Source: Marinobacter halodurans (GTDB lineage: Bacteria; Pseudomonadota; Gammaproteobacteria; Pseudomonadales; Oleiphilaceae). From it: a DNA stretch of 64,000 nt. Made by a program: the position numbers and the translations under genes. Below, piece after piece: positions 46,099 through 54,656 of this stretch. The stretch lies in contig NZ_SJDL01000006.1 of NCBI RefSeq assembly GCF_004327985.1, positions 1 to 64,000 on the forward strand. Direction: 5' to 3'. The notes below the pieces were generated by a model. It ran no database searches. It was not told the origin of the DNA and saw nothing but the letters and a program-made list of their open reading frames with translations. Position 1 is the stretch's first letter. The number at the start of each line of letters is the position of its first letter.

Positions 46099-47442
46099 AT
46101 GAGCAAGAGACGTAGAAGAAAAGCGTTACCCGCCGAACCGATCCACTGTCAGATTGAAAAGCTGAGTCATGATGGCCGGGGCATCTGTCACCTCGACGGC
46201 AAGACCCAGTTCGTGGACGCTGCCCTGCCGGGCGAATCGGTGATGGCCAAGTATGTAAGCAGTCGCCGCAGCTTCGACGAGCTGCGTGCCATGGAGGTGC
46301 TTGAGGCATCGCCGCAGCGGCAGACACCCCCCTGTGAATTTGCCGACCTGTGCGGTGGGTGCAGCCTCCAGCATATGGCGCCGGACGCCCAGATTGCGTT
46401 CAAGGAGCAAACGCTGAAAGAGCACTTTGCCCACTTTGGGGGCATCGAGCCGGAACAGTGGGTGGCCCCGATGCGGTCGGAAGGGCTGGGATACCGCCGC
46501 AAGGCGCGCCTGGGGGTGCGCTTCGTGCCCAAGCGCGATGCCGTCCTGGTGGGCTTCCGTGAGAAACGCAACAGCTTCCTGACCGATATCGACCGCTGCG
46601 TGGTGATGGATCCCCGCATTGGTGAGCGGATCGGCGCCCTGCGTGAACTTTTCTACGGTATGGAGGCCTACCGTACCATCGCCCAGGTGGAAGTGGCCTG
46701 TGGTGACGATGTCGCCGCCATGGTGTTCCGTAATATGGAAACCCTGTCGGAAAGCGACACGGAAAAGCTGATCGCCTTCGGAAAGGCGCATGAATTGCAC
46801 ATCTATCTGCAGCCGAAGGGGCCGGATACGGTGCACCGGATCTGGCCGGCAAGTGCGGGCCGGGCCGACGAGCGTCTGTCCTACCGGCTGGCCGATTTTG
46901 ACGTCACCCTGCAGTTCCATCCGATGGATTTCACGCAGGTGAATGCAGGGATCAACCGCAATATGGTCCGGCAGGCGCTGGACTGGCTGGCACCGCAGGA
47001 CGATGAGCGGGTCCTTGACCTGTTCTGCGGCCTCGGTAACTTCACCCTGCCGCTGGCCCGCAAGGCTGGTGAAGTGGTGGGTGTGGAAGGGGATGAGGCC
47101 ATGGTGGTCCGCGGACGGGAGAACGCCGAGGCGAATGGCCTGGACAACATCCGTTTCCACGGTGCCAACCTGCAGGGCGATTTTACCGCCGAGACCTGGG
47201 CGGCCGAGGGCTTTGACAAGATCCTGATCGACCCGCCCCGTTCGGGTGCCCAGGACGTCTGTGAATACCTGGCGGCCTTTGGCGCCCGACGGATCGTGTA
47301 CGTCTCCTGCAACCCGGCCACGCTGGCCCGGGATGCGGGCGTGCTGGTGGAAAAAGGCTACCGGCTGGTCAAGGCCGGGGTGATGGACATGTTTCCGCAC
47401 ACCACGCACGTTGAATCAATGGCCCTGTTCGAGCGCAGCTAG
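46099..47442 (+). CDS. rlmD: 23S rRNA (uracil1939-C5)-methyltransferase
   Basis: 447 residues. Methylates U1939 of 23S rRNA using SAM. N-terminal TRAM domain (about 15-75; [21 protein letters not shown]). A [4Fe-4S] cluster is indicated by [10 protein letters not shown] (C-x5-C-x2-C) plus the later Cys in DIDRCVVMD. Methyltransferase core has [15 protein letters not shown], and the catalytic cysteine is in [15 protein letters not shown]. Formerly rumA. Upstream of relA, as in many gammaproteobacteria. Confidence 0.96.
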   Translation: MSKRRRRKALPAEPIHCQIEKLSHDGRGICHLDGKTQFVDAALPGESVMAKYVSSRRSFDELRAMEVLEASPQRQTPPCEFADLCGGCSLQHMAPDAQIAFKEQTLKEHFAHFGGIEPEQWVAPMRSEGLGYRRKARLGVRFVPKRDAVLVGFREKRNSFLTDIDRCVVMDPRIGERIGALRELFYGMEAYRTIAQVEVACGDDVAAMVFRNMETLSESDTEKLIAFGKAHELHIYLQPKGPDTVHRIWPASAGRADERLSYRLADFDVTLQFHPMDFTQVNAGINRNMVRQALDWLAPQDDERVLDLFCGLGNFTLPLARKAGEVVGVEGDEAMVVRGRENAEANGLDNIRFHGANLQGDFTAETWAAEGFDKILIDPPRSGAQDVCEYLAAFGARRIVYVSCNPATLARDAGVLVEKGYRLVKAGVMDMFPHTTHVESMALFERS

Positions 47443-47531
47443 ACGTTGCCTCCGACAACGACAACAGCCAGGGGCCGGGGTGCGGGCAGTGCTGACTGCC
47501 GGCGCCAGGGACAAGGGGAAAGTGGACCGCT

Positions 47532-49772
47532 ATGGTTAAGGTTCGAGAAGATTACGCCGTGACCACGGATGGTCAGGTGGACATCGAAGGCTGGGTCCGG
47601 CACATCCAGGCCCAGACCACCCTCGAGGATGTGGATCAGTTTCGCCGCGCCTGCGAAAAGGCCGCGCTCATCGATCTACAGGCTGTCCGTGAAGACCGGC
47701 TCTGGGCGCCGGGCGCCAGCAGCTTTCGTACCGGCGTGGAGATGGCCCAGGTGCTGGCCGAGCTGCACCTGGACCAGACGGCCCTGGTCGCCGCCATCCT
47801 CTATCGGGCGGTGCGTGAAGAGCGGGCCACCCTGGACGAAATCCGCGAGGAATTCGGCGACGACGTCGCCCGCCTGATCGACGGTGTCCAGCAGATGGCC
47901 GCCATCTCGTCACTGCATCATCCACTCAAAGGCAACGTGCTGGGCCAGAGCCAGGGCCAGTTGGACAACGTCCGCAAGATGCTCGTGACCATGATCGACG
48001 ACGTCCGCGTTGCCCTGATCAAGCTGGCCGAACGGACCTGTGCCATCCGGGCGGTTAAGAGTGCGCCGCCGGAAAAGCGCATGCGGGTGGCCCGCGAGGT
48101 GTTCGACATCTACGCCCCGCTGGCCCATCGCCTGGGGATCGGTCACATCAAGTGGGAGCTCGAGGATCTCTCGTTCCGCTACCTGCACGAATCCGCCTAC
48201 AAGAAAATCGCCAAGCTGCTGGACGAGAAGCGGCTGGACCGGGACCAGTACGTCAAGCGGGTCCTGGCGGACATCAAGCACGAGCTGGATCTCGCCGGTA
48301 TCCAGGGCGAGCTGTCGGGCCGCGCCAAGCACATCTACAGCATCTGGCGGAAGATGCGCCGCAAGGGCATCGACTTCAGCCAGGTCTATGACGTGCGCGC
48401 GTTCCGGATCCTGGTGCCGACGGTGCGGGACTGCTATTCCGCGCTGGGTATCGTGCACAGCCTGTGGCGCCACATTCCCAATGAGTTCGACGACTACATC
48501 GCCAGCCCCAAGGAAAACGGCTACCAGTCCCTGCACACGGCGGTGATCGGGCCGGAAGGCAAGGTGATGGAGGTCCAGATCCGCACCCATGCCATGCACG
48601 AGGAGGCCGAACTGGGCGTGTGTGCCCACTGGCTCTACAAGGGCATGGACACCGGCAACAAGTCCACCGGCTATGAAGCCAAGATCAACTGGCTGCGCCA
48701 GGTTCTGGAATGGCAGGAGGATCTGGGGGATCTGTCGGGGCTGGTGGACCAGCTCAAGACCGACGTCACGCCGGACCGGGTGTACGTCTTCACACCGGAG
48801 GGGCACGTGGTGGATCTGCCCCAGGGGGCGACGCCGGTGGATTTCGCCTATCGCGTGCACACCGAGGTGGGCCACGCCTGCCGTGGGGCCAAGGTGAACG
48901 GACGTATCGTGCCGCTGACCTATCCGCTGAAAACCGGTGACCAGGTGTTCATCCTGACCTCCAACAACCCGGCGCCCAGCCGGGACTGGCTGAACTCCAG
49001 CCTGGGCTATATCCAGACGTCCCGGGCCCGGGCCAAGGTGACCCACTGGTTCAAGGAGCAGGATCGCGAACGCAACGTGGTCGACGGCCGGGCCATCCTC
49101 GAGGACGAGTTCAAGCGTCTGTCGATCTACGAAGTGGATCTGACCCAGCTGGCGCAGAAGGTCAACTACCAGACCGCCGACGACATGTTTGCCGCCGTGG
49201 GGGCCGGCGACCTGCGTCCGACCCATGTGGCCAACATCGCCCAGCAGTTGGTTGAGCCGCGTCGCCAGCAATTGGACCTGAAACTCCAGGGCACGCGCCA
49301 CCAGACCTACGATGCCGACTCGGACATCCAGATCCAGGGCGTGGGCAAGCTCAAGACCCAGGTGGCCAAATGCTGCAAGCCGCTGCCGGGAGACCCGATT
49401 GGCGGTTACATTACGGTCGGGCGGGGCGTGACCGTGCACCGGCAGGACTGCCTCACTTTCCTGCACCTGCGCGAATACGAACCGAACCGGATCATCGAGG
49501 TGGATTGGGGCGGTCGCCAGGAAGCGGTCTACCCGGTGGACATCGAGATCGAGGCATACGACCGGTCGGGTCTGCTGCGGGACATCACCACCATCCTGGC
49601 CTCGTCCCGGACCAACGTGCTGGCATTGAATACGTTGTCCAACAAGGACGACAATTCCGCCACCATGACCGTAACGGTGGAGATATCGAGCCTGGAGCAG
49701 TTGGCCAAGTTGCTGGCCCAGATCCGCAACCTGCCCAACATCATGGGCGTTCACCGCAAGCGCAGCCAGTAA
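47532..49772 (+). CDS. relA: GTP pyrophosphokinase RelA, monofunctional (p)ppGpp synthetase
   Basis: 746 residues. Makes the alarmone (p)ppGpp when uncharged tRNA occupies the ribosome. The N-terminal hydrolase-like domain has lost the HD metal motif (LYRAVREERATLDEIREEFG where SpoT has HDxxED). The synthetase domain is intact: YDVRAFRILVPTVRDCYSALG, and EFDD (318-321) in PNEFDDYIASPKENGYQSLHT. The acidic ExDD marks monofunctional RelA; bifunctional enzymes have RxKD. C-terminal TGS (about 410-470), helical, zinc-finger-like (AKCCKPLPGDPIGGYI) and ACT domains (about 670-746) follow. Between rlmD and mazG. Confidence 0.97.
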   Translation: MVKVREDYAVTTDGQVDIEGWVRHIQAQTTLEDVDQFRRACEKAALIDLQAVREDRLWAPGASSFRTGVEMAQVLAELHLDQTALVAAILYRAVREERATLDEIREEFGDDVARLIDGVQQMAAISSLHHPLKGNVLGQSQGQLDNVRKMLVTMIDDVRVALIKLAERTCAIRAVKSAPPEKRMRVAREVFDIYAPLAHRLGIGHIKWELEDLSFRYLHESAYKKIAKLLDEKRLDRDQYVKRVLADIKHELDLAGIQGELSGRAKHIYSIWRKMRRKGIDFSQVYDVRAFRILVPTVRDCYSALGIVHSLWRHIPNEFDDYIASPKENGYQSLHTAVIGPEGKVMEVQIRTHAMHEEAELGVCAHWLYKGMDTGNKSTGYEAKINWLRQVLEWQEDLGDLSGLVDQLKTDVTPDRVYVFTPEGHVVDLPQGATPVDFAYRVHTEVGHACRGAKVNGRIVPLTYPLKTGDQVFILTSNNPAPSRDWLNSSLGYIQTSRARAKVTHWFKEQDRERNVVDGRAILEDEFKRLSIYEVDLTQLAQKVNYQTADDMFAAVGAGDLRPTHVANIAQQLVEPRRQQLDLKLQGTRHQTYDADSDIQIQGVGKLKTQVAKCCKPLPGDPIGGYITVGRGVTVHRQDCLTFLHLREYEPNRIIEVDWGGRQEAVYPVDIEIEAYDRSGLLRDITTILASSRTNVLALNTLSNKDDNSATMTVTVEISSLEQLAKLLAQIRNLPNIMGVHRKRSQ

Positions 49773-49786
49773 CCGTGGAGGAAGAC

Positions 49787-50644
49787 ATGCCCCGGAGCTA
49801 TGACATCGACGACCTCAAGACCCTGATGGCGCGCCTGCGGGATCCGGAGATTGGCTGCCCGTGGGACTGCAGGCAGGACTTCCGCAGCATCGTCCCCCAT
49901 ACGCTGGAAGAGGCCCACGAAGTGGCCGACGCCATCGAGCGGGAAGACTACCCCCACCTGAAGGATGAGTTGGGTGACCTGCTGTTCCAGGTGATCTTCT
50001 ACGGCCAGTTGGGTGCGGAAGGGGGCCATTTCGATTTCGATGGCGTCGTCGATCACCTGGTGCGCAAGCTGATCCGCCGTCACCCGCATGTCTTCCCGGA
50101 GGGCACACTGGAAAGCCGGGTCGACCCGGATAACCGGCCCACCGATGAGCAGATCAAGGCCAGTTGGGAGCGCATCAAGGCGGAAGAACGGGCGGCGAAC
50201 CCCGATCCAGCGGCGGAAACCAGTAGGCTGGACGGGATTGCCGGATCGCTGCCGGCGATGGTGCGCGCCGAAAAGCTGCAGCGCCGGGCGGCCAGCCATG
50301 GCTTCGACTGGCCGGATATCGGGCCGGTTTTCGACAAGCTGCACGAGGAAATCGACGAACTGAAGGAGGCCTGGGCCTACACCGGCGAGCATCCCGACGA
50401 CCGGGACGCGCTGGAAGATGAGCTGGGGGATCTATTGTTCGTATGCGTGAATCTGGCACGCTTCCTGAAGGTGAATCCGGAACAGGCGCTGAGACGCACC
50501 AACCGGAAATTCGATGCCCGCTTTCGGGCCATCGAGCGGGAACTGGCCTCACAAGGGCGCGAATTCGACGACCAGACGCTCGAACAGCTGGATGCTATCT
50601 GGCAATCCGTGAAGGGGGTCGAGAAGGCCACCAACGACAGCTGA
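49787..50644 (+). CDS. mazG: Nucleoside triphosphate pyrophosphohydrolase MazG
   Basis: 285 residues with two tandem MazG domains (about 10-120 and 155-255). Metal-binding EExxE and ExxD patterns occur as TLEEAHEVADAIERED with LKDELGDLLFQVIFY, and HEEIDELKEAWAYTG with LEDELGDLLFVCVNLARF. It hydrolyses NTPs to NMP and pyrophosphate, cleaning the nucleotide pool and lowering (p)ppGpp effects. The ATG at 49787 follows GTGGAGGAAGAC. A long in-frame extension back to 49370 lies inside relA and is not real. 14 bases after relA. Confidence 0.96.
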   Translation: MPRSYDIDDLKTLMARLRDPEIGCPWDCRQDFRSIVPHTLEEAHEVADAIEREDYPHLKDELGDLLFQVIFYGQLGAEGGHFDFDGVVDHLVRKLIRRHPHVFPEGTLESRVDPDNRPTDEQIKASWERIKAEERAANPDPAAETSRLDGIAGSLPAMVRAEKLQRRAASHGFDWPDIGPVFDKLHEEIDELKEAWAYTGEHPDDRDALEDELGDLLFVCVNLARFLKVNPEQALRRTNRKFDARFRAIERELASQGREFDDQTLEQLDAIWQSVKGVEKATNDS

Positions 50645-50914
50645 AACGAGGATGGACAGGGCCCCGCTGACTGTTACAGAGCGGATTCATTCAGCGCCTG
50701 ACTAGGTACAATCCGTAACGATATCACGCAGTAAGCCGAACATCGTTAAGCTACACTTTCAGCAAGCGCTGCCGGTTACCCACCGGGATTGCGATGTCCG
50801 TTACGTCAGAGTGGCTTTGTCCTGACGCAACGCTCAAATAAGAAGTTTGCCGCAAAGGGACTCAAAAGGTGCCTGCGCGGTCTTGATCGAGTACTGAAGC
50901 GGGAGCGTTGAACC

Positions 50915-51259
50915 ATGAAGATCAAGGATCTGGTGAAGTATTGGGATAAGCATGCACGTGGTCGCCTGAGCCGGGACTCGTTTGAAGCTGCGCTGTCCGA
51001 GCAGCATCAGGCGCGCCTGGAAAAGCTGGCCGAGCTTTACCCGATGAAGTCGCCACAGGACCTGATCCGTGACCTGGTCTCTGCTGCACTGGACGAGCTG
51101 GAAACCAGCTTTCCCTACGTCCAGGGCACCAAGGTGGTTGCCTTTGATGAAGATGGCTTCGAAATCTACGAGGACGAGGGCCTCACGCCGAGATTCGTCA
51201 GCCTGAGTCAGAAGCACATGCAGGATCTGAAGGCGCGGCAGCTCGAATCCGCCGCCTGA
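50915..51259 (+). CDS. Small conserved protein, annotated elsewhere as type 1 pili tip component-like
   Basis: 114 residues, no signal peptide or membrane segment. N-terminus MKIKDLVKYWDKHARGRLSRDSF; then an amphipathic region resembling a ribbon-helix-helix type fold (ARLEKLAELYPMKSPQDLIRDLVSAALDELE), and the acidic C-terminus FPYVQGTKVVAFDEDGFEIYED. I recall related pseudomonad proteins carrying the doubtful name pili tip component; nothing here supports a pilus role. The same core is found in the smaller gene at 51484-51717 on the other strand. Ribosome site GGGAG. Function unknown. Confidence 0.8.
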   Translation: MKIKDLVKYWDKHARGRLSRDSFEAALSEQHQARLEKLAELYPMKSPQDLIRDLVSAALDELETSFPYVQGTKVVAFDEDGFEIYEDEGLTPRFVSLSQKHMQDLKARQLESAA

Positions 51260-51439
51260 CGCTGACGGTCTGATCGACCCGTTAAAGCCAGCACTTCGAC
51301 TGGCCCCCTCTCCCTTCGGGGTCGCCGCCCGGCGGCCCTGAGAAGCACACGACTCCCCTGAATAAGTCCCCTTGGCGAAGTTTTGAACACTCTTTGACCT
51401 GCGATGCAGTTGATCGTGGGACGGGACGTCAGGAAGGGT

Positions 51440-51467
51440 GCCCGGTGCGCCGCTGTGCGCCCCGGGC
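51440..51467. terminator. Strong hairpin between two convergent small genes
   Basis: GCCCGG (51440-51445) pairs with CCGGGC (51462-51467) and GCGC (51447-51450) with GCGC (51457-51460), with one mismatch and a six-base loop. It lies between the 114-residue and 77-residue convergent genes. No immediate T-run on either side, though TTTTTA occurs at 51481-51486. Confidence 0.35.
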
Positions 51468-51483
51468 GGAAAGATACCGGTTT

Positions 51484-51717
51484 TTATTTCTTCACGGATT
51501 CCAGCTTGCCTTTCAGCGGCGTCTGGCGGGTCAGGTCGTCCAGCGCCGCGCCGATCATATCGTTGAGAATGTCGGTCTCGGTGCGATCCGGGTAAAGCTC
51601 GGCCAGGGCGGCAATCCGCGCCGCATCCTCCAGCGGCAGGCGCAGGGTGTAGCTCTGTGGCCGTTCGCTTTCTTCTTTCTTGCCTTCCCAGTGTGCGGGC
51701 AGGTCGGTCACTTTCAT
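51484..51717 (-). CDS. Small paralogue of the 114-residue protein
   Basis: 77 residues. MKVTDLPAHWEGKK at the start parallels MKIKDLVKYWDKHA of its neighbour, and ARIAALAELYPDRTETDILNDMIGAALDDL parallels the neighbour's ARLEKLAELYPMKSPQDLIRDLVSAALDEL (shown here in comparable blocks). It ends where the neighbour's FPYVQG-type tail would begin. The ATG at 51715-51717 has GAGGACG upstream. Possibly a DNA-binding ribbon-helix-helix-like fold, from the spacing of hydrophobic residues; function unknown. Confidence 0.75.
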   Translation of the reverse strand: MKVTDLPAHWEGKKEESERPQSYTLRLPLEDAARIAALAELYPDRTETDILNDMIGAALDDLTRQTPLKGKLESVKK

Positions 51718-51809
51718 GGGTCGTCCTCACGTGTTCGACGGCGGGTAGTCTGCTTCCAATAAACAGGTTTGGGGCAGTGATTGCAATCCTGCAGCTTCCC
51801 GTATTTTAG

Positions 51810-51840
51810 CAGCCTGTGATGATGTACCGGTAACAGGCTG
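51810..51840 (+). repeat. Inverted repeat upstream of ppc
   Basis: CAGCCTGT (51810-51817) and ACAGGCTG (51833-51840), perfect 8-bp arms separated by 15 bases, directly before a TATATT (51842-51847) that could be a -10 box for ppc. It could be a hairpin or an operator. Confidence 0.5.
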
Positions 51841-51923
51841 TTATATTGAAATGCGATTTGCATCTCAAAGGGCCGCCGGTATCGGCGCGGCCCGGTAATC
51901 TGCAAGAGGGACGATAGCGCACT

Positions 51924-54566
51924 ATGACCGAACTGCATCCAGATCTGAGGGAAAATGTCCGCATGCTGGGCGAGCTGCTGGGCGACAGTATCCGCAAGTT
52001 TCCCGGGCAGGACTGCTTTGACCTGATCGAGGAAATCCGTGCAGCCGCCAAGGCCGACCGTCGCCAGGAGAGTGGTTCCGGTCAGCGCCTGGAAAAACTG
52101 CTCAGCGAACTCAGCGATGATCAGATGTTGCCGGTTACCCGTGCCTTCAGCCAGTTCCTCAACCTGGCCAACATCGCCGAGCAGTATCACGGCATCCGGC
52201 GCAAGCAGGGCCACCACGCCGACATGATGGTGGAATCCCTGGGCGAGGTGTTCCAGCGACTGCTGGAAAAGGGTGTTGATCCGGACGAACTGCACCGCCG
52301 GGTCACGGAACTGAGCATCGAGTTCGTGCTGACGGCGCACCCGACCGAGGTGACCCGGCGCACGCTGATCCTCAAGTACGACGAGATTTCCAATTGCCTG
52401 GGGCAACTGGATCATGACGATCTGCTGCTGGCGGAGAGAAACGAAATCACCACCCGCCTGCGCCAACTGATTTCCGAGGCCTGGAATACCGACGAAATCC
52501 GCTACCAGCGCCCGACAGCCGTGGACGAGGCCAAGTGGGGCTTTGCAGTCATCGAGAACAGCCTGTGGGAAGCACTGCCGCGATTCCTGCGCAGTCTGGA
52601 CCGGTCCCTGCGCGAGGCCACTGGTAAGGGCCTGCCCATCGACGCGGCGCCGATCCGCATCGCCTCATGGATGGGGGGCGACCGGGACGGCAACCCCAAC
52701 GTGACCCACGAAGTGACCCGCGAGGTGTTCTGGCTGGGCCGCTGGATGGCGGCGGATCTCTACCTGCGGGACATCCAGACCCTGCGGGCCGAGCTGTCCA
52801 TGTGGGAAGCGACCGACGAACTGCGTGCAGAGGCCGGTGAAACCCGCGAACCCTACCGGGCCGTATTGGGGCAATTGCGCAGGCGCCTGCTGAAAACCCG
52901 GGATTGGGCCGAAGCCTGCGTCAATGGCGAGCCGGTGGACGACAGGGACATCCTGTTCGGGAATGAGGAACTGATACGACCACTGCAGCTGTGCTATGAC
53001 TCGCTGGTGGCATCCGGGCTGGACGAGATCGCCGACGGACTGCTGCTGGATACGCTGCGTCGCGTCCATACCTTCGGCCTGCCCCTGGTGAAGCTGGACA
53101 TCCGTCAGGAAGCGGGGCGCCACGCCGAAGCCGTGGCCGAAATCGTCGGCGAACTGGGGCTGGGCGACTACGCCAACTGGAGCGAGGAGCAACGCCAGAC
53201 TTTCCTGGTGCAGGAATTGCGGAGCCGCCGGCCGTTGGTGCCGCGCCACTGGACCCCCTCCGACAACGTCCGGGAAGTGCTCGATACCTGCGCCGTGGTG
53301 GCCCAGCAGACGCCGGAATCCCTGGGCTCCTACGTTATCTCCATGGCCAGCCAGCCGTCGGACGTGCTCAGCGTCATCCTGCTGTTGCGGGAGTCCGGCA
53401 TGCAGCACCCGATGCGCGTCGTGCCCCTGTTCGAGACCCTGGATGACCTGCGGGGCGCGCCAGCCACCATGACGGCCCTGTTCAGTGTCGACTGGTATCG
53501 CCAGTACTGCGCCGACCGCCAGGAAGTGATGATCGGCTACTCCGATTCCGCCAAGGATGCCGGCCAACTGATGGCCGCCTGGGCCCAATACCAGGCCCAG
53601 GAAGCCCTGACGGACGTGGCGGCCGAATACGGTGTGCACCTGACACTGTTCCATGGCCGCGGCGGGACTGTGGGGCGGGGTGGTGGCCCGGCCAACCGCG
53701 CGATCCTGTCGCAGCCGCCGGGCTCGGTGAACGGGAGCTTCCGGATCACCGAGCAGGGTGAAATGATCCGCTTCAAGTTCGGTTTGCCCAAGCTGGCGGA
53801 GCAGAGCCTGACCCTCTATGGCACGGCGGTCATCGAAGCCACCCTGGCACCACCGCCCGCGCCGGAGCAGGCGTGGCGCGACATGATGGACTGGCTGACG
53901 GAGCGGTCGCTCAAGGCTTACCGGGACGTCGTGCGGGAGAATCCGGACTTCGTACCCTATTTCCGTCAGTCGACGCCGGAGCAGGCGCTCGGCAAGCTGG
54001 CCCTGGGCAGTCGTCCGGCGCGGCGCAAGCCCACCGGCGGCGTGGAAAGCCTGCGGGCCATTCCCTGGATCTTCGCCTGGACCCAGATGCGCATGTTGCT
54101 GCCCAGTTGGCTGGGCAGCGATGTGGCCCTGAAAGAGGCCGCCGAAGCCGGGCATGAGCCGTTGCTGCGCGACATGATGGCCCGCTGGCCCTTCTTCAAG
54201 ACCTATGTGGACATGTTGGAGATGGTGCTGGCGAAGGCCGACCTGCGCATTGCCAGCTACTACGAGGAAACACTGGTCGAGCCTGCCTACAAGCCGCTGG
54301 GCAAGGAATTGCGGGAGCGGCTTGCCGGCTGTATCCGTCAGGTGAAGGCGCTCAAGCAGCAGGACGAACTGTTACTCGATGAACCGGTATTTGCGCACTC
54401 CATGCGGGTGCGCAACCCGTACACCGATCCGTTGCACTACCTGCAGGCGGAACTGCTGCGCCGCGACCGCGAGGGCGAAGGGCAGGGCAAGGTTCCCGAG
54501 CAGGTCGAGCGTGCGCTCAAGGTCACCATGGCGGGGATCTCCGCGGGCATGCGCAATACCGGCTGA
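51924..54566 (+). CDS. ppc: Phosphoenolpyruvate carboxylase
   Basis: 880 residues. Carboxylates PEP to oxaloacetate to refill the TCA cycle. Catalytic His in EFVLTAHPTEVTRRT, PEP/bicarbonate site in ASWMGGDRDGNPNVTHEV, and the glycine-rich loop FHGRGGTVGRGGGPANRAIL followed by QPPGSVNGSFRITEQGE. The C-terminal MRNTG is the conserved allosteric (aspartate-binding region) end. Length is normal. Separate from its left neighbours by a 206-base spacer with an inverted repeat, so probably monocistronic. Confidence 0.98.
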   Translation: MTELHPDLRENVRMLGELLGDSIRKFPGQDCFDLIEEIRAAAKADRRQESGSGQRLEKLLSELSDDQMLPVTRAFSQFLNLANIAEQYHGIRRKQGHHADMMVESLGEVFQRLLEKGVDPDELHRRVTELSIEFVLTAHPTEVTRRTLILKYDEISNCLGQLDHDDLLLAERNEITTRLRQLISEAWNTDEIRYQRPTAVDEAKWGFAVIENSLWEALPRFLRSLDRSLREATGKGLPIDAAPIRIASWMGGDRDGNPNVTHEVTREVFWLGRWMAADLYLRDIQTLRAELSMWEATDELRAEAGETREPYRAVLGQLRRRLLKTRDWAEACVNGEPVDDRDILFGNEELIRPLQLCYDSLVASGLDEIADGLLLDTLRRVHTFGLPLVKLDIRQEAGRHAEAVAEIVGELGLGDYANWSEEQRQTFLVQELRSRRPLVPRHWTPSDNVREVLDTCAVVAQQTPESLGSYVISMASQPSDVLSVILLLRESGMQHPMRVVPLFETLDDLRGAPATMTALFSVDWYRQYCADRQEVMIGYSDSAKDAGQLMAAWAQYQAQEALTDVAAEYGVHLTLFHGRGGTVGRGGGPANRAILSQPPGSVNGSFRITEQGEMIRFKFGLPKLAEQSLTLYGTAVIEATLAPPPAPEQAWRDMMDWLTERSLKAYRDVVRENPDFVPYFRQSTPEQALGKLALGSRPARRKPTGGVESLRAIPWIFAWTQMRMLLPSWLGSDVALKEAAEAGHEPLLRDMMARWPFFKTYVDMLEMVLAKADLRIASYYEETLVEPAYKPLGKELRERLAGCIRQVKALKQQDELLLDEPVFAHSMRVRNPYTDPLHYLQAELLRRDREGEGQGKVPEQVERALKVTMAGISAGMRNTG

Positions 54567-54594
54567 TCCGCAGGAAAGGGGCGCCGGACCGTAT

Positions 54595-54614
54595 CCCAAA
54601 CCCATGGGTTTGGG
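54595..54614. repeat. Perfect 20-bp palindrome between ppc and the YbaK-HDOD gene
   Basis: CCCAAACCCATGGGTTTGGG reads the same on both strands. It lies 28 bases after the ppc stop and 42 bases before the GTG at 54657. As RNA it can form a hairpin with a small loop but has no T-run. As DNA it has the symmetry of a dimeric regulator's site. Confidence 0.7.
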
Positions 54615-54656
54615 TTAGGCTTGAAGTATGTAGGTTTGCATGACAGGGGTAGTGGT

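Noticed and set aside
47910-49754. A 614-codon open frame on the minus strand
   Set aside because: Antisense to relA; no motif and typical shadow composition.
49370-49786. N-terminal extension of mazG into relA
   Set aside because: The extension is an out-of-frame reading of relA; the ATG at 49787 has a good ribosome site and gives a normal MazG length.
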